Notes: generated by a model not told the origin, from the letters alone. Numbered from the stretch's first letter, positions 25,770 through 34,166 are shown. The stretch: DNA of 64,000 bases from Flavobacterium agri (GCF_013401995.1 NZ_JACBJI010000004.1:248001-312000), one strand, 5' to 3'. Made by a program: numbers and translations.

Positions 25770-25973
25770 CTAGCGATGGTTTTTGGATTTTTCCTCGATC
25801 AGTTTCGACATCCTGAAAATAAGCAGGATGCATACCGCGCAAAACGAAGCGACGATGCCGATAAGTCCGACAAGGCTGTCACCTTCGAAAAGATTCTTGA
25901 AATCCAGCAGCGTGATATTGAAAATGATCAGGGCAATAGCGATTACGACCAGTATGGAAGTGAAAATTTTCAT
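25770..25973 (-). CDS. Small two-segment membrane protein
   Basis: This 67-residue product has two hydrophobic segments (IFTSILVVIAIALIIFNITLL and LVGLIGIVASFCAVCILLIF) and a basic tail (KLIEEKSKNHR). No family is recognised. It is directly followed, with 1 bp in between, by the short flavoprotein gene, so the two are likely co-expressed. A membrane-associated partner role for the flavoprotein is only inferred from the spacing. Confidence 0.65.
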   Translation of the reverse strand: MKIFTSILVVIAIALIIFNITLLDFKNLFEGDSLVGLIGIVASFCAVCILLIFRMSKLIEEKSKNHR

Positions 25974-26020
25974 TGTTGGGTGTTGTGAAACTTCAGGGTG
26001 TGAAATTAGTGAAAATCGCC

Positions 26021-26596
26021 CTACACGAACAGGCCTTTAACGTTTGCGGCGAATAATTTAACAGCGATCGCGAGCAGGATTACGCCGAAGATTTTGCGTA
26101 TGATCCCGATGCCGTTCACGCCCAGCCACTTCTCGATTTTTCCCGAAGATTTAAGTACGCCGTACACGATAATCACGTTGATCAGGATGGCGATTATGAT
26201 GTTGATTTTGTCGTAGGCCGAACGCAACGAAAGGATCGTGGTCATCGTTCCTGCACCGGCGATAAGCGGGAATGCGATCGGTACGATGGAAGCCGTGCTC
26301 GGATTGTCGTCTTTGTACAACCGTATGCCCAAAATCATTTCGAGCGCCATGAAAAACAGCACGAACGCACCTGCTACGGCAAACGAATTGGCATCGATCC
26401 CGATCAGCTTGAGCATGCCTTCGCCCACAAAAAGGAACGCGATCATGATGATAGCCGCCACGATAGTCGCTTTTTCCGATTGGATATGTCCGAGTCGCGA
26501 GCGCAAATCGACGATCACGGGAATACTTCCCACGACGTCGATTACGGCGAAAAGTACCATGGTTACGGTGGCTATTTGTTTGAAATCGAGTTCCAT
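26021..26596 (-). CDS. MarC-family integral membrane protein
   Basis: The 191-residue protein has six hydrophobic segments and the MarC (UPF0056) pattern: VLFAVIDVVGSIPVIVDL near the N-terminus, FVLFFMALEMILGI in the middle, and IVPIAFPLIAGAGTMTTILSLRS. MarC was once tied to antibiotic resistance, but its role is not established. I start at 26596 (MELDFKQIATV); the frame continues to 26794 but crosses the promoter. Confidence 0.88.
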   Translation of the reverse strand: MELDFKQIATVTMVLFAVIDVVGSIPVIVDLRSRLGHIQSEKATIVAAIIMIAFLFVGEGMLKLIGIDANSFAVAGAFVLFFMALEMILGIRLYKDDNPSTASIVPIAFPLIAGAGTMTTILSLRSAYDKINIIIAILINVIIVYGVLKSSGKIEKWLGVNGIGIIRKIFGVILLAIAVKLFAANVKGLFV

Positions 26597-26618
26597 TGGC
26601 GTTGTGTTTTTGGAGGTG

Positions 26619-26626
26619 CAAAAGTA
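26619..26626 (-). promoter_or_regulatory. -7 box of the MarC-family gene
   Basis: TACTTTTG on the minus strand, 22 nt before the ATG at 26596. Confidence 0.65.
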
Positions 26627-26677
26627 CGACGTTAATACTTTGGAAAAAGCTAATGTAGAGTTAATGTTGCAATCCGC

Positions 26678-26685
26678 TATATTTG
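26678..26685 (+). promoter_or_regulatory. -7 box of the T9SS repeat protein gene
   Basis: TATATTTG ends only 12 nt before the ATG at 26698, so the 5' untranslated leader must be very short. Confidence 0.6.
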
Positions 26686-26697
26686 GCAGAAAAAAGG

Positions 26698-28269
26698 ATG
26701 AAAAAATTCTACGCGATTGCACTATTATTAAGCGTTTTTGGGCTGTATGGGCAGCTTTCTTTAGAACATAACTACAGCTCCGGAAGCGTGACACGCAAGA
26801 AATTCGAGTATTCTGGCGAGAAATATTACGTGTTCAACAGGGTTTCGAATACTGTCGAGTTCTACAATGCCGACCATTCGCCTTGGAAGCAAGTCACACT
26901 GCCGCTGCCCACCCAAGGAAATATAATGGAAGTTGTTGTGGTCGAAGTGTCGGATTCGATTATAAATCAGGATGAAGAGATCGAAATCGCTTACTGGTAT
27001 TCCGTTGATGAGCAGACACAATTTTACAGCGAGTCCAAAGTAATTACTTCTGAAGGAGATGAACTGTTTTCTGCAATGGGAGTCATACAGGTCAATATCA
27101 TTCCGGGTTTGTCTCCAAAGATTTTCGTAATCGAGGAAATGGCATCCGAAAGTGTGTATTCCCTGCCTGGCTTTACGCTCGAGCAAACCTTTCCGACGCG
27201 TTTCCTGAGACGCGGGAAAATGGAAATTTCTGGCGAAAAATATTTTTATTTTGACGATGGGGCAAATTTGCTAAGGATGTTCAACGTGGATTTTTCGGTT
27301 TGGAAAACAATCAATGCACCAAAACCAGCTAATTATCTTTACGATCCCGGAGCGACCGTTTCAGAAACGCTGATGCATCCGGACGCACAAATCGAAGCCA
27401 TTTATCTGTCCGGTTTTTACGATGTTTTTACCAATACGTCGATGAGTGAAATTAAAGTGGTGAACGAATCAGAGACGCTTTTGGAATTGGGTAATGATTT
27501 TTCGTTTAGCATCGACCAGATTGAAGGCCTTCAACCCAAACTAGTGCTGCGATCAGGTACCAATCAGGATCCCGTTACGGGTTTTTACGGCTTGCCGGGA
27601 ATGCAGCTCGAGCACGAGTACCAAGGTGCCGTCTACAGGAGAAAGTTCGAATTGTCAGGCGAGAAATACCTCAAAAATGTACCGGGCGGTCTTGAATTCC
27701 ATAATTCGGACCATTCGTTTTGGAAATCGGTGTCGTTTCCGGTTGTTCCTGATTTCGAGTTTGACAATACGGGCCATATTTCCGAAAATCTGATTCAAGC
27801 CGATTCTCAAATGGAGTTTGTTTTTTCGTATCGGAAAATTGAAAACAACCTTCTCTATTTCACTACAAAAGTTGCAAAAGAAGACGGCACGATCCTTAAT
27901 ACATTTCTTGATGTTCAAAATATGCAGCGAAGCGATATCGAAGGTTTGGACACGAAGTTTATAGGTGTCGGGTTTGCTCCAAATTTCAGCAACGATTTCG
28001 GTTCGGTCTATTCCATAAACGCTTTGAAAACACCAGAATTTAACCATGAAAGTGCCGGATTTTATCCAAATCCTGCGAGCCAATTCGTGCATTTTCAAGG
28101 AAGTGTATACAAAGTGAGGTTGTTCGATGTCTCGGGAAGGTTGGTTAAGGCTGCAAACGGCTCATTAGAATCCTTGGATGTGAGCGACTGTCCGAATGGT
28201 GTTTATGTTTTGCAAGCTTCTGATTCCGAAAACAGAATGTCGGTTTCCAAACTCGTGATTTCGCGCTGA
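26698..28269 (+). CDS. Secreted triple-repeat protein with T9SS sorting domain
   Basis: The 523-residue protein has a signal peptide (MKKFYAIALLLSVFGLYGQ) and three related modules of about 150 residues. Each module starts with LE(H/Q)xY or LEQTF and continues (R)RKFExSGEKY and then a F-x-N-x-D-x-S-x-WK phrase. The repeats begin near residues 20, 160 and 300. The C-terminus is a type A T9SS sorting domain (FYPNPASQFVHFQG, LFDVSGRLVK, CPNGVYVLQ, KLVISR). The protein is therefore exported through the T9SS and kept on, or released from, the surface. The gene is less GC-rich than its neighbours. The function is unknown. Confidence 0.85.
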   Translation: MKKFYAIALLLSVFGLYGQLSLEHNYSSGSVTRKKFEYSGEKYYVFNRVSNTVEFYNADHSPWKQVTLPLPTQGNIMEVVVVEVSDSIINQDEEIEIAYWYSVDEQTQFYSESKVITSEGDELFSAMGVIQVNIIPGLSPKIFVIEEMASESVYSLPGFTLEQTFPTRFLRRGKMEISGEKYFYFDDGANLLRMFNVDFSVWKTINAPKPANYLYDPGATVSETLMHPDAQIEAIYLSGFYDVFTNTSMSEIKVVNESETLLELGNDFSFSIDQIEGLQPKLVLRSGTNQDPVTGFYGLPGMQLEHEYQGAVYRRKFELSGEKYLKNVPGGLEFHNSDHSFWKSVSFPVVPDFEFDNTGHISENLIQADSQMEFVFSYRKIENNLLYFTTKVAKEDGTILNTFLDVQNMQRSDIEGLDTKFIGVGFAPNFSNDFGSVYSINALKTPEFNHESAGFYPNPASQFVHFQGSVYKVRLFDVSGRLVKAANGSLESLDVSDCPNGVYVLQASDSENRMSVSKLVISR

Positions 28270-28296
28270 ATCCGATTCTGAAACCGAAAGTTGTCG

Positions 28297-28304
28297 TACT
28301 TTTG
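28297..28304 (+). promoter_or_regulatory. -7 box of the DUF3109 gene
   Basis: TACTTTTG, 18 nt before the ATG at 28323. It overlaps the alternative start at 28302, which is therefore rejected. Confidence 0.65.
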
Positions 28305-28322
28305 CGACCTGAATCCGAAACC

Positions 28323-28910
28323 ATGTTCCAACTCGGCAAGACCATAGTATCCGAAGCCATTCTCGAAAATGAATTCGTGTGCAACCTTTCGTCCTGTCAC
28401 GGCGCTTGCTGCGTCGGAGGCGATGCGGGTGCGCCTTTGCTCGAAGACGAAACGCGTATCATGGACGAGATTTACGACAAGGTAAAACCGTTTTTGCGTC
28501 CCGAAGGAATCGCGGCCATCGAGGAACAAGGCAAATGGATCATCGGCACCGACGGCACTCTCGAAACGCCGTTGATCGACAACAAAGATTGCGCTTACGT
28601 CATCTTCGACGGAAAAACTGCGCTTTGTGGCATCGAACAGGCGTACAACCAAGGATTGATCGATTGGAAAAAACCGGTTTCCTGTCATTTGTACCCGATC
28701 CGAGTGAAGGATTTTTCGGAATTCGCGGCCGTCAATTACGACGAATGGGACATTTGCGATCCGGCTTGTGCGCTCGGAAAGGAATTGGAAGTTCCCGTGT
28801 ATAAATTCGTCAAGGAAGCGCTCATCAGACGTTTTGGCGAAGATTGGTATATGGAGCTCGAAAAAGTAGCTTCGGAACTCAAAAACAATCCGAATCCGCG
28901 CAAGCGTTAG
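28323..28910 (+). CDS. DUF3109-family cysteine-rich protein
   Basis: The 195-residue protein belongs to DUF3109, related to the YkgJ-type putative metal-chelating proteins. It contains CNLSSCHGACCVGGDAGAPL near residue 24, CAYVIFDGKTALCGIE near 93, SCHLYPIRV near 117, and the C-D-P-A-C motif near 138. The regular Cys and His spacing suggests a metal or iron-sulfur site in the cytoplasm. The role is not known. Start at 28323 (MFQLGKTIVSEAI) is based on the promoter and the family start. Confidence 0.88.
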   Translation: MFQLGKTIVSEAILENEFVCNLSSCHGACCVGGDAGAPLLEDETRIMDEIYDKVKPFLRPEGIAAIEEQGKWIIGTDGTLETPLIDNKDCAYVIFDGKTALCGIEQAYNQGLIDWKKPVSCHLYPIRVKDFSEFAAVNYDEWDICDPACALGKELEVPVYKFVKEALIRRFGEDWYMELEKVASELKNNPNPRKR

Positions 28911-29002
28911 GCTTTTCGTTTAAAATATTCGAAGACGGAATTCGTTATCTTTACGACCCGAGGCCTTTTTGGCCGAACGGTATGAAATAAAAATTCCATT
29001 TT

Positions 29003-30151
29003 ATGCAGTTTACCGAAAGACGGAATGTGAAGCGAGGCGTGCTCATCGGCATTTCGTTTCTTATAGTTGTCGGGATCATTTGGCAGACCTACGTTTTCTT
29101 CAACATCTTCAAGACCGAAGAACGGGCCAAAATGGAGCTTTGGGCGCAAAGCCTCAAGACGATCAACAATGCCGATCTCGAAACCCAGGACATCAGTCTG
29201 CCGAGCAAAATCATTCAGGAAAACTCCACAATTCCGATCATCCTCGTGCAAGGCGATTCGATCGTAAGCCACGTAAACATCGGCGATTCGCTTGCAGAAC
29301 TCGATAAGGAAAAGCTGGCGTCGTATCTTCAGAAGTTCAAAAAGGAAAACGAACCTGTGAAAATGGAGATTTCGCCGGGAACGTTTCAATATCTGTATTA
29401 CGGGAATTCGAAATTGCTCAATCAGCTCAAGTATTATCCGATTGCGCTTTTGACGATTATCGTGATGTTCGTGTACATCATCGTGACATATTACCGCACG
29501 AGCAAACTCGAAAGCCAAAGCAAGTTATGGGCTGGAATGGCCAAGGAAACGGCTCATCAAATCGGAACGCCTCTGTCGTCTTTGATCGGTTGGATCGAAA
29601 TCATGAAAGCCGACGACGTAGACGAAACGACGGTTACCGAAATTGAGAAAGATGTAGCGCGTTTGCAGACGATTGCCGATCGTTTTTCGAAAATCGGATC
29701 GGAGCCGGCTCTCGAAACCCGCGATATAATTGCCGAAACGCAGGAATCATACGAATATCTGAAATCGCGTTTTTCGAACATCGATTTTTCGTTCAAGGCG
29801 CCGAACCATGCGATTATGGTGTCTTTCAATCCGATTTTGCACAGCTGGACGATCGAGAACCTCGTCAAGAACGCCATCGATGCGATGAGAGGTCGCGGAA
29901 AACTCGACGTGCGCATTTCTGAAGACAGCAAGTTTGTCAAAATACAGGTTTGCGATTCGGGTAAAGGCATATCCAAAAGCCAATTCAAGAAGGTTTTCGA
30001 GCCTGGTTTCACGACCAAAAAACGCGGATGGGGATTGGGCTTGTCGCTTACCAAACGCATCGTCGAGGATTACCATAAAGGCCGCATTAAGGTTCTGAGT
30101 TCCGAAATAAACCGCGGTACGATCATGCAGGCGAGTTTCCCCAAAATTTAA
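29003..30151 (+). CDS. Sensor histidine kinase
   Basis: The 382-residue kinase has two membrane segments (VLIGISFLIVVGIIWQTYVFF near residue 15 and YYPIALLTIIVMFVYIIV near 145) enclosing a periplasmic sensor of about 110 residues. The phospho-acceptor box is MAKETAHQIGTPLSSLIGW (His near 181). The ATP-binding motifs are ENLVKNAIDAM (N-box), CDSGKGIS and GWGLGLSLTKRIVEDYHKG. No response regulator is adjacent, so it is an orphan kinase. It follows the DUF3109 gene by 92 bp and ends at a perfect long hairpin. Confidence 0.9.
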   Translation: MQFTERRNVKRGVLIGISFLIVVGIIWQTYVFFNIFKTEERAKMELWAQSLKTINNADLETQDISLPSKIIQENSTIPIILVQGDSIVSHVNIGDSLAELDKEKLASYLQKFKKENEPVKMEISPGTFQYLYYGNSKLLNQLKYYPIALLTIIVMFVYIIVTYYRTSKLESQSKLWAGMAKETAHQIGTPLSSLIGWIEIMKADDVDETTVTEIEKDVARLQTIADRFSKIGSEPALETRDIIAETQESYEYLKSRFSNIDFSFKAPNHAIMVSFNPILHSWTIENLVKNAIDAMRGRGKLDVRISEDSKFVKIQVCDSGKGISKSQFKKVFEPGFTTKKRGWGLGLSLTKRIVEDYHKGRIKVLSSEINRGTIMQASFPKI

Positions 30152-30160
30152 AATTTAGAA

Positions 30161-30222
30161 GCCACGAATAACACGAATGCCACTAATAAACTCATATTAG
30201 TGGCATTCGTGTTATTCGTGGC
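30161..30222. repeat. Perfect 28-bp-stem hairpin repeat (cacgaat family), copy 2
   Basis: GCCACGAATAACACGAATG starts a 28-nt arm, followed by a 6-nt loop and the exact complement ending CATTCGTGTTATTCGTGGC. It lies between the convergent histidine kinase and HIT genes. The copy at 25085 shares the GCCACGAATNACACGAAT core and the same convergent-gene position. Confidence 0.9.
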
Positions 30223-30231
30223 AAACTTTTA

Positions 30232-30624
30232 TTACAACAAAAGTTTCTCGCGTATGTCGTGAACGATTTTTTCGAATTCTTCGGGCTGTAATTTCACTTT
30301 TTGCTCGAAACGCATCTCATCCATGTGGTTCAACGGAATCAGATGAACGTGCGCGTGTGGCACTTCCAATCCGATTACCGCCATCCCGACGCGTTTGCAA
30401 GGCACGGCTTTTTCCAATGCTTTGGCGACGCGGCGTGAGAATTTCATCAATCCGATATACTCGTCCGAATCCAGATCGAAAATCTTGTCGACTTCCTTTT
30501 TAGGAATGCACAACGTGTGGCCTTTTGCATTCGGGTTGATATCCAAAAAGGCGAGATAATGCTCGTCTTCGGTTATTTTGTAGGCGGGAAGTTCGCCCGA
30601 GATGATTTTTGAGAAGATGGACAT
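30232..30624 (-). CDS. HIT-family nucleotide hydrolase/transferase
   Basis: The 130-residue protein has the histidine-triad signature HAHVHLIP near residue 90, preceded by FLDINPNAKGHTLCIPKKE near residues 27-45. These are typical of HINT/Hit proteins that cleave AMP-lysine or nucleoside phosphoramidates in the cytoplasm. It is 70 bp downstream of greA on the same strand, with one copy of the 20-mer repeat between them. Confidence 0.92.
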   Translation of the reverse strand: MSIFSKIISGELPAYKITEDEHYLAFLDINPNAKGHTLCIPKKEVDKIFDLDSDEYIGLMKFSRRVAKALEKAVPCKRVGMAVIGLEVPHAHVHLIPLNHMDEMRFEQKVKLQPEEFEKIVHDIREKLLL

Positions 30625-30665
30625 GGATTAGCGGATGAGTCAATTAGTGAATTAGTGAATGAAGA

Positions 30666-30685
30666 TTCCGAGCGCAGTCGAGGAA
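30666..30685. repeat. 20-mer repeat TTCCGAGCGCAGTCGAGGAA, single copy
   Basis: An exact copy of the 20-mer also found at 34098/34130 (inverted pair) and 38945. It sits between greA and the HIT gene. Confidence 0.85.
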
Positions 30686-30694
30686 TCCAAACAA

Positions 30695-31171
30695 TCAATC
30701 CCTTGAGATTTCTAACACCTCAAAGTTCAATTTTCCGTTAGGAACCGTAATTTCGGCAACATCACCAACCGATTTCCCCAGTAATCCTTTTCCGATAGGA
30801 GACGTCACTGAAATTTTGCCGGCTTTCAAATCGGCCTCGCTTTCGGCCACCAGCGTATAGGTCATTTCTATCTTGTTGGCCTGATTGCGGATTTTCACTT
30901 TCGACAACACCAAAGCCTTCGATGTGTCCAATTGAGATTCGTCGATCAAACGCGCGTTGGCGTGCAGTTCCTCTAGTTTGGCGATACGCATCTCGAGCAA
31001 GCCCTGGGCTTCTTTCGCTGCGTCGTATTCGGCATTTTCAGAAAGGTCGCCTTTGTCGCGTGCATCGGCTATATCTTGCGATGCCTTCGGGCGCATCACG
31101 TTTTTGAGGTGGTCTAGTTCTTCGCGCAGCTTCTTTAAGCCATCTGCGGTGTAATACGATACGGTACTCAT
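30695..31171 (-). CDS. greA: Transcription elongation factor GreA
   Basis: The 158-residue protein binds RNA polymerase and stimulates cleavage of backtracked RNA. The N-terminal coiled coil carries the acidic tip ARDKGDLSENAEYDAAKEAQ (about residues 37-56), with D and E at the catalytic positions. The C-terminal domain has VTSPIGKGLLGKSVGDVAEITVPNG. The length matches the family. Upstream, its predicted transcript begins with a terminator-like hairpin (31232-31259), which suggests attenuation. Confidence 0.95.
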   Translation of the reverse strand: MSTVSYYTADGLKKLREELDHLKNVMRPKASQDIADARDKGDLSENAEYDAAKEAQGLLEMRIAKLEELHANARLIDESQLDTSKALVLSKVKIRNQANKIEMTYTLVAESEADLKAGKISVTSPIGKGLLGKSVGDVAEITVPNGKLNFEVLEISRD

Positions 31172-31231
31172 AATTTATGCATTTTTGTCAATCCTGATGT
31201 TGCTTTTTCGCAACTCCTACACTTATAAAAA

Positions 31232-31259
31232 CAGAAAAAATCCCACTCTTGCGGGATTT
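31232..31259 (-). promoter_or_regulatory. Terminator-like hairpin in the greA leader
   Basis: On the minus strand AAATCCC and GGGATTT form a stem around an 8-nt loop, directly followed by a T-run (TTTTTTCTGTTTTT). It begins within a few nucleotides of the predicted transcript start and lies about 60-90 nt before the greA ATG. No other minus-strand gene upstream could need it. Confidence 0.6.
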
Positions 31260-31266
31260 CTTTATA

Positions 31267-31274
31267 CAAAGATA
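31267..31274 (-). promoter_or_regulatory. -7 box of greA
   Basis: TATCTTTG on the minus strand. Transcription should start near 31260, immediately before the terminator-like hairpin. Confidence 0.6.
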
Positions 31275-31349
31275 AAAGTTTTCGCGTTATGTGTTTTTGA
31301 CGCCTCTATATTTAAATGTTAAGGCATCACATCCCAAATTTAAATAAAT

Positions 31350-31357
31350 TAAATTTG
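31350..31357 (+). promoter_or_regulatory. -7 box of the Cys-rich lipoprotein gene
   Basis: TAAATTTG, 28 nt before the ATG at 31386. Confidence 0.6.
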
Positions 31358-31385
31358 CGGGCATCATTTTTTATAAAATTTTAAA

Positions 31386-31802
31386 ATGAAACGTTTTTTA
31401 CCACTTTTATTGATCGTTTTCCTTTTCGGATGCGACGACTCCAACTTCAACAACCACAATCCGTATATTGCCAACCAACATTTCTCGGTCGACGTGAATT
31501 TGAGCCTTCCGGCATACAACGACCTGAATTATCCGGGGAATGCCGCGTATGTTGGCGGCACGACCGCGCGTGGGATTTACGTTTTCTGCATTAGTGATGG
31601 AAACTACACCGCATACGATGCCGCTTGTCCGAATCAGGCCGCCTCATCGTGTTCGACACTGCAAAAACAAGGGATAGTCGCCGTTTGTCCGTGTGATGAT
31701 GCCGAATACAACTTCTACACGGGCCGGGCACCTGGCATGGAATATCCGATGAAACCGTATCGCGTGCAATATTTGGGTGGAGTGGTACGGGTTTACAATT
31801 AA
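31386..31802 (+). CDS. Cys-rich lipoprotein with possible degenerate Rieske-like fold
   Basis: The 138-residue protein has a lipoprotein signal peptide with Cys16 (IVFLFGCDDSN). The mature part contains GIYVFCISDGNYTAYDAACPNQ, then SSCSTL, then VVCPCDDAEYNFYTGRAP, then YPMKPYRVQ. The layout is like a small Rieske domain, but the two His ligands of a real Rieske cluster are missing, so an iron-sulfur cluster is doubtful. The four or five Cys could form disulfides. Its stop overlaps by 4 bp the stop of the convergent GH92 gene. Confidence 0.7.
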   Translation: MKRFLPLLLIVFLFGCDDSNFNNHNPYIANQHFSVDVNLSLPAYNDLNYPGNAAYVGGTTARGIYVFCISDGNYTAYDAACPNQAASSCSTLQKQGIVAVCPCDDAEYNFYTGRAPGMEYPMKPYRVQYLGGVVRVYN

Positions 31803-34078
31803 TTCTTCTCTAATGATAACGAGTAAGGCGCATCTTCATCGGTTGTGCCTTTTTTTGTATTGGGTTCGTTCGACATATCGAATTTGAGTTCGACGCCTTT
31901 AATGATTTCATCGTGCCTCAAAAAGTTTTCGGTAAATGGCTGCCCATTTTTAGTCGCCGATTTTATGTAGCGGTTTTCGGATGAATTCGCTTCCGCGGAT
32001 ATGGAAATCTTCTTTCCGCCGTCTAAAGAAATCTCGGCCTTCCTGAACAAAGGAGCACCCAAAACGTATTCGTTGCTTGCCGGTGTGACCGGATAGAATC
32101 CCAAAGCCGAGAACACGTACCAAGCCGAAGTCTGTCCGTTATCTTCATCACCGCAATAACCGTCTGGCGTAGGCAAATACATACGATTCATGATCTCGCG
32201 CACCCAATATTGCGTTTTCCACGGTTTTCCGGCGTAATTGTACAGGTACGGCATGTGCTGGATCGGTTGGTTGCCGTGTGCATATTGGCCCATGTTCGCG
32301 ACTTGCATCTCGCGGATTTCGTGAATCGTTCCGCCGTAATAGCTGTCGTCAAAAACCGGAGCAAGTGAAAACACCGAATCGAGCTTCATCGCGAATTTTT
32401 CCTTTCCGCCCATAAGTTCCGCCAAACCGTTCACGTCGTGGAAAACGCACCAGGTGTAGTGCCACGAGTTGCCTTCGGTGAACGCGTCGCCCCATTTGAA
32501 CGGGTTGAAAGGCGATTGGAATTTTCCGTCTTTGTTCTTGCCGCGCATCAAACCTGAAGATTTGTCGAACAGTTTTTTGTAATTGAGGCTTCTGTTTTTA
32601 TAGAATTCGATTTCCTTTTTGGGCTTTTTGAGCAGTTTAGCGAGTTGGTAAATCGCAAAGTCGTCGTATGCGTATTCGATTGTACGCGCAGCATTTTCAT
32701 TGATTTTGACGTCATACGGGACATAGCCAAGCGTTTTGTAATAATCGGCACCGAAACGTCCGACGGCTTCCATCGGACCTGCATTGTTAGCACCTTTGAG
32801 CAAGGCTTCGTACAATTTTTCGATGTCATATCCGCGAAGCCCTTTGAGATACGCCTCCGAAACGATCGAAGCCGAATTGTTGCCGACCATGATGTCGCGA
32901 TACCCCGGACTTGCCCATTCCGGAAGCCAACCGCCTTCTTTGTAGGCATTGACGAGACCTTCCTGCATTTTGGCGCCCATTTCTGGGTATACGAGATTCA
33001 CGAACGGGAAAAGCGCGCGGAACGTGTCCCAAAATCCGGTATCGGTAAACATATAACCCGGCAAAACTTGACCGTTGTAAGGACTGTAGTGAAACGGATT
33101 TCCTTCTTTGTCGAATTCGTAAAACTTGCGCGGAAACAACACGCTTCTGTATAGACACGAATAAAACGTGCGCATCTGGTCGATCGTGCCGCCCGAAACC
33201 TTTACTTTTCCGAGTACGTCGTTCCATTGCTGCTTGCCTTGGTTTTTGATCGATTCAAAACTGCGATTCCCTACTTCCTTAAGGTTCAATTCAGCTTGTT
33301 CGGGGCTGATGAAAGACGAGGCGACCCTAGCGACCAACTGTTCGCCTTCGCGGATTTTGAACGTCAGCACGGCTCCGGCGTGATCGGCTTGGATTTCGGT
33401 ATTTCCGGCAGAAAAAACATCGCCCGAAAAAGTGCCTGAAGCGTCGAATTTGCGATCGAACTTAATCACGAAATAATTCTTGAAATTGGCGGGAACGCCG
33501 CCCGAATTCTTGGTTGTATAACCGATGATCTTGTTTTCGGAAGCGATGATCTTCACATATGAACCTTTGTCGAATCCGTCGATGATCACGTTCGCGGAAT
33601 CGGTTTTCTTGAATGAAAAGCGAAACATCGCGGCGCGTTCTGTGGGTGCGATTTCGGTCGTCATGTCGTAATCCGCCAAATAAACCGAGTAATAATATGG
33701 TTTTGCGATTTCGGCCTTGTGCGAGAAAAAACTTTCGCGGTCGTCTTCCTTGACTTTTATTTTTCCGACCGTTGGCATAATCGAAAATTGCCCGTAATCG
33801 TTCATCCAAGGCGACGGTTGGTGCGTCTGCTTGAACCCGCGGATTTTCATGTCGGTGTATCCATACATCCAGCCATGACCCATTTTGTTGGTTTGTGGCG
33901 ACCAGAAATTCATCGCCCACGGCATCGCGATCGCGGGATAGGTGTTTCCATTTGAGAATCCGGGATTGGATTGCGTACCAATGAGCGGATTGACCCATTC
34001 GACGGGATCGGTGATTTCGTTTACCATTTGGCTGGATGCCGATATCGTGAAAAGGAGGAAGGCTATTTTTTTGAACAT
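31799..34078 (-). CDS. GH92-family alpha-mannosidase (first copy)
   Basis: The 759-residue exported glycosidase has a short signal peptide (MFKKIAFLLFTISASSQ). It shows GH92 features: VNPLIGTQSNPGFSNGNTYPAI, MPTVGK, GFWDTFRALFPF, HGNQPIQHMPYLYNYAG, and the catalytic region GYCGDEDNGQTSAWYVFSALGFYPV (acid/base and Ca2+-binding Glu/Asp). GH92 enzymes are Ca2+-dependent exo-alpha-mannosidases. I start at 34078 because codons further upstream only read through an inverted repeat. The second GH92 gene is upstream at 34167; both probably act on mannose-containing glycans. No SusC/SusD pair is adjacent. Confidence 0.92.
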   Translation of the reverse strand: MFKKIAFLLFTISASSQMVNEITDPVEWVNPLIGTQSNPGFSNGNTYPAIAMPWAMNFWSPQTNKMGHGWMYGYTDMKIRGFKQTHQPSPWMNDYGQFSIMPTVGKIKVKEDDRESFFSHKAEIAKPYYYSVYLADYDMTTEIAPTERAAMFRFSFKKTDSANVIIDGFDKGSYVKIIASENKIIGYTTKNSGGVPANFKNYFVIKFDRKFDASGTFSGDVFSAGNTEIQADHAGAVLTFKIREGEQLVARVASSFISPEQAELNLKEVGNRSFESIKNQGKQQWNDVLGKVKVSGGTIDQMRTFYSCLYRSVLFPRKFYEFDKEGNPFHYSPYNGQVLPGYMFTDTGFWDTFRALFPFVNLVYPEMGAKMQEGLVNAYKEGGWLPEWASPGYRDIMVGNNSASIVSEAYLKGLRGYDIEKLYEALLKGANNAGPMEAVGRFGADYYKTLGYVPYDVKINENAARTIEYAYDDFAIYQLAKLLKKPKKEIEFYKNRSLNYKKLFDKSSGLMRGKNKDGKFQSPFNPFKWGDAFTEGNSWHYTWCVFHDVNGLAELMGGKEKFAMKLDSVFSLAPVFDDSYYGGTIHEIREMQVANMGQYAHGNQPIQHMPYLYNYAGKPWKTQYWVREIMNRMYLPTPDGYCGDEDNGQTSAWYVFSALGFYPVTPASNEYVLGAPLFRKAEISLDGGKKISISAEANSSENRYIKSATKNGQPFTENFLRHDEIIKGVELKFDMSNEPNTKKGTTDEDAPYSLSLEKN

Positions 34079-34097
34079 GGTTTGTGGTTTTGGGTGG

Positions 34098-34149
34098 TTC
34101 CTCGACTGCGCTCGGAACCTAGGCTTAGATTCCGAGCGCAGTCGAGGAA
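34098..34149. repeat. Inverted pair of the 20-mer repeat (20-bp stem, 12-nt loop)
   Basis: TTCCTCGACTGCGCTCGGAA (34098-34117) and TTCCGAGCGCAGTCGAGGAA (34130-34149) are exact complements, giving a perfect 20-bp hairpin between the two GH92 genes. It may reduce or terminate read-through between them. Confidence 0.92.
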
Positions 34150-34166
34150 TCACCAAATGAAAACAA

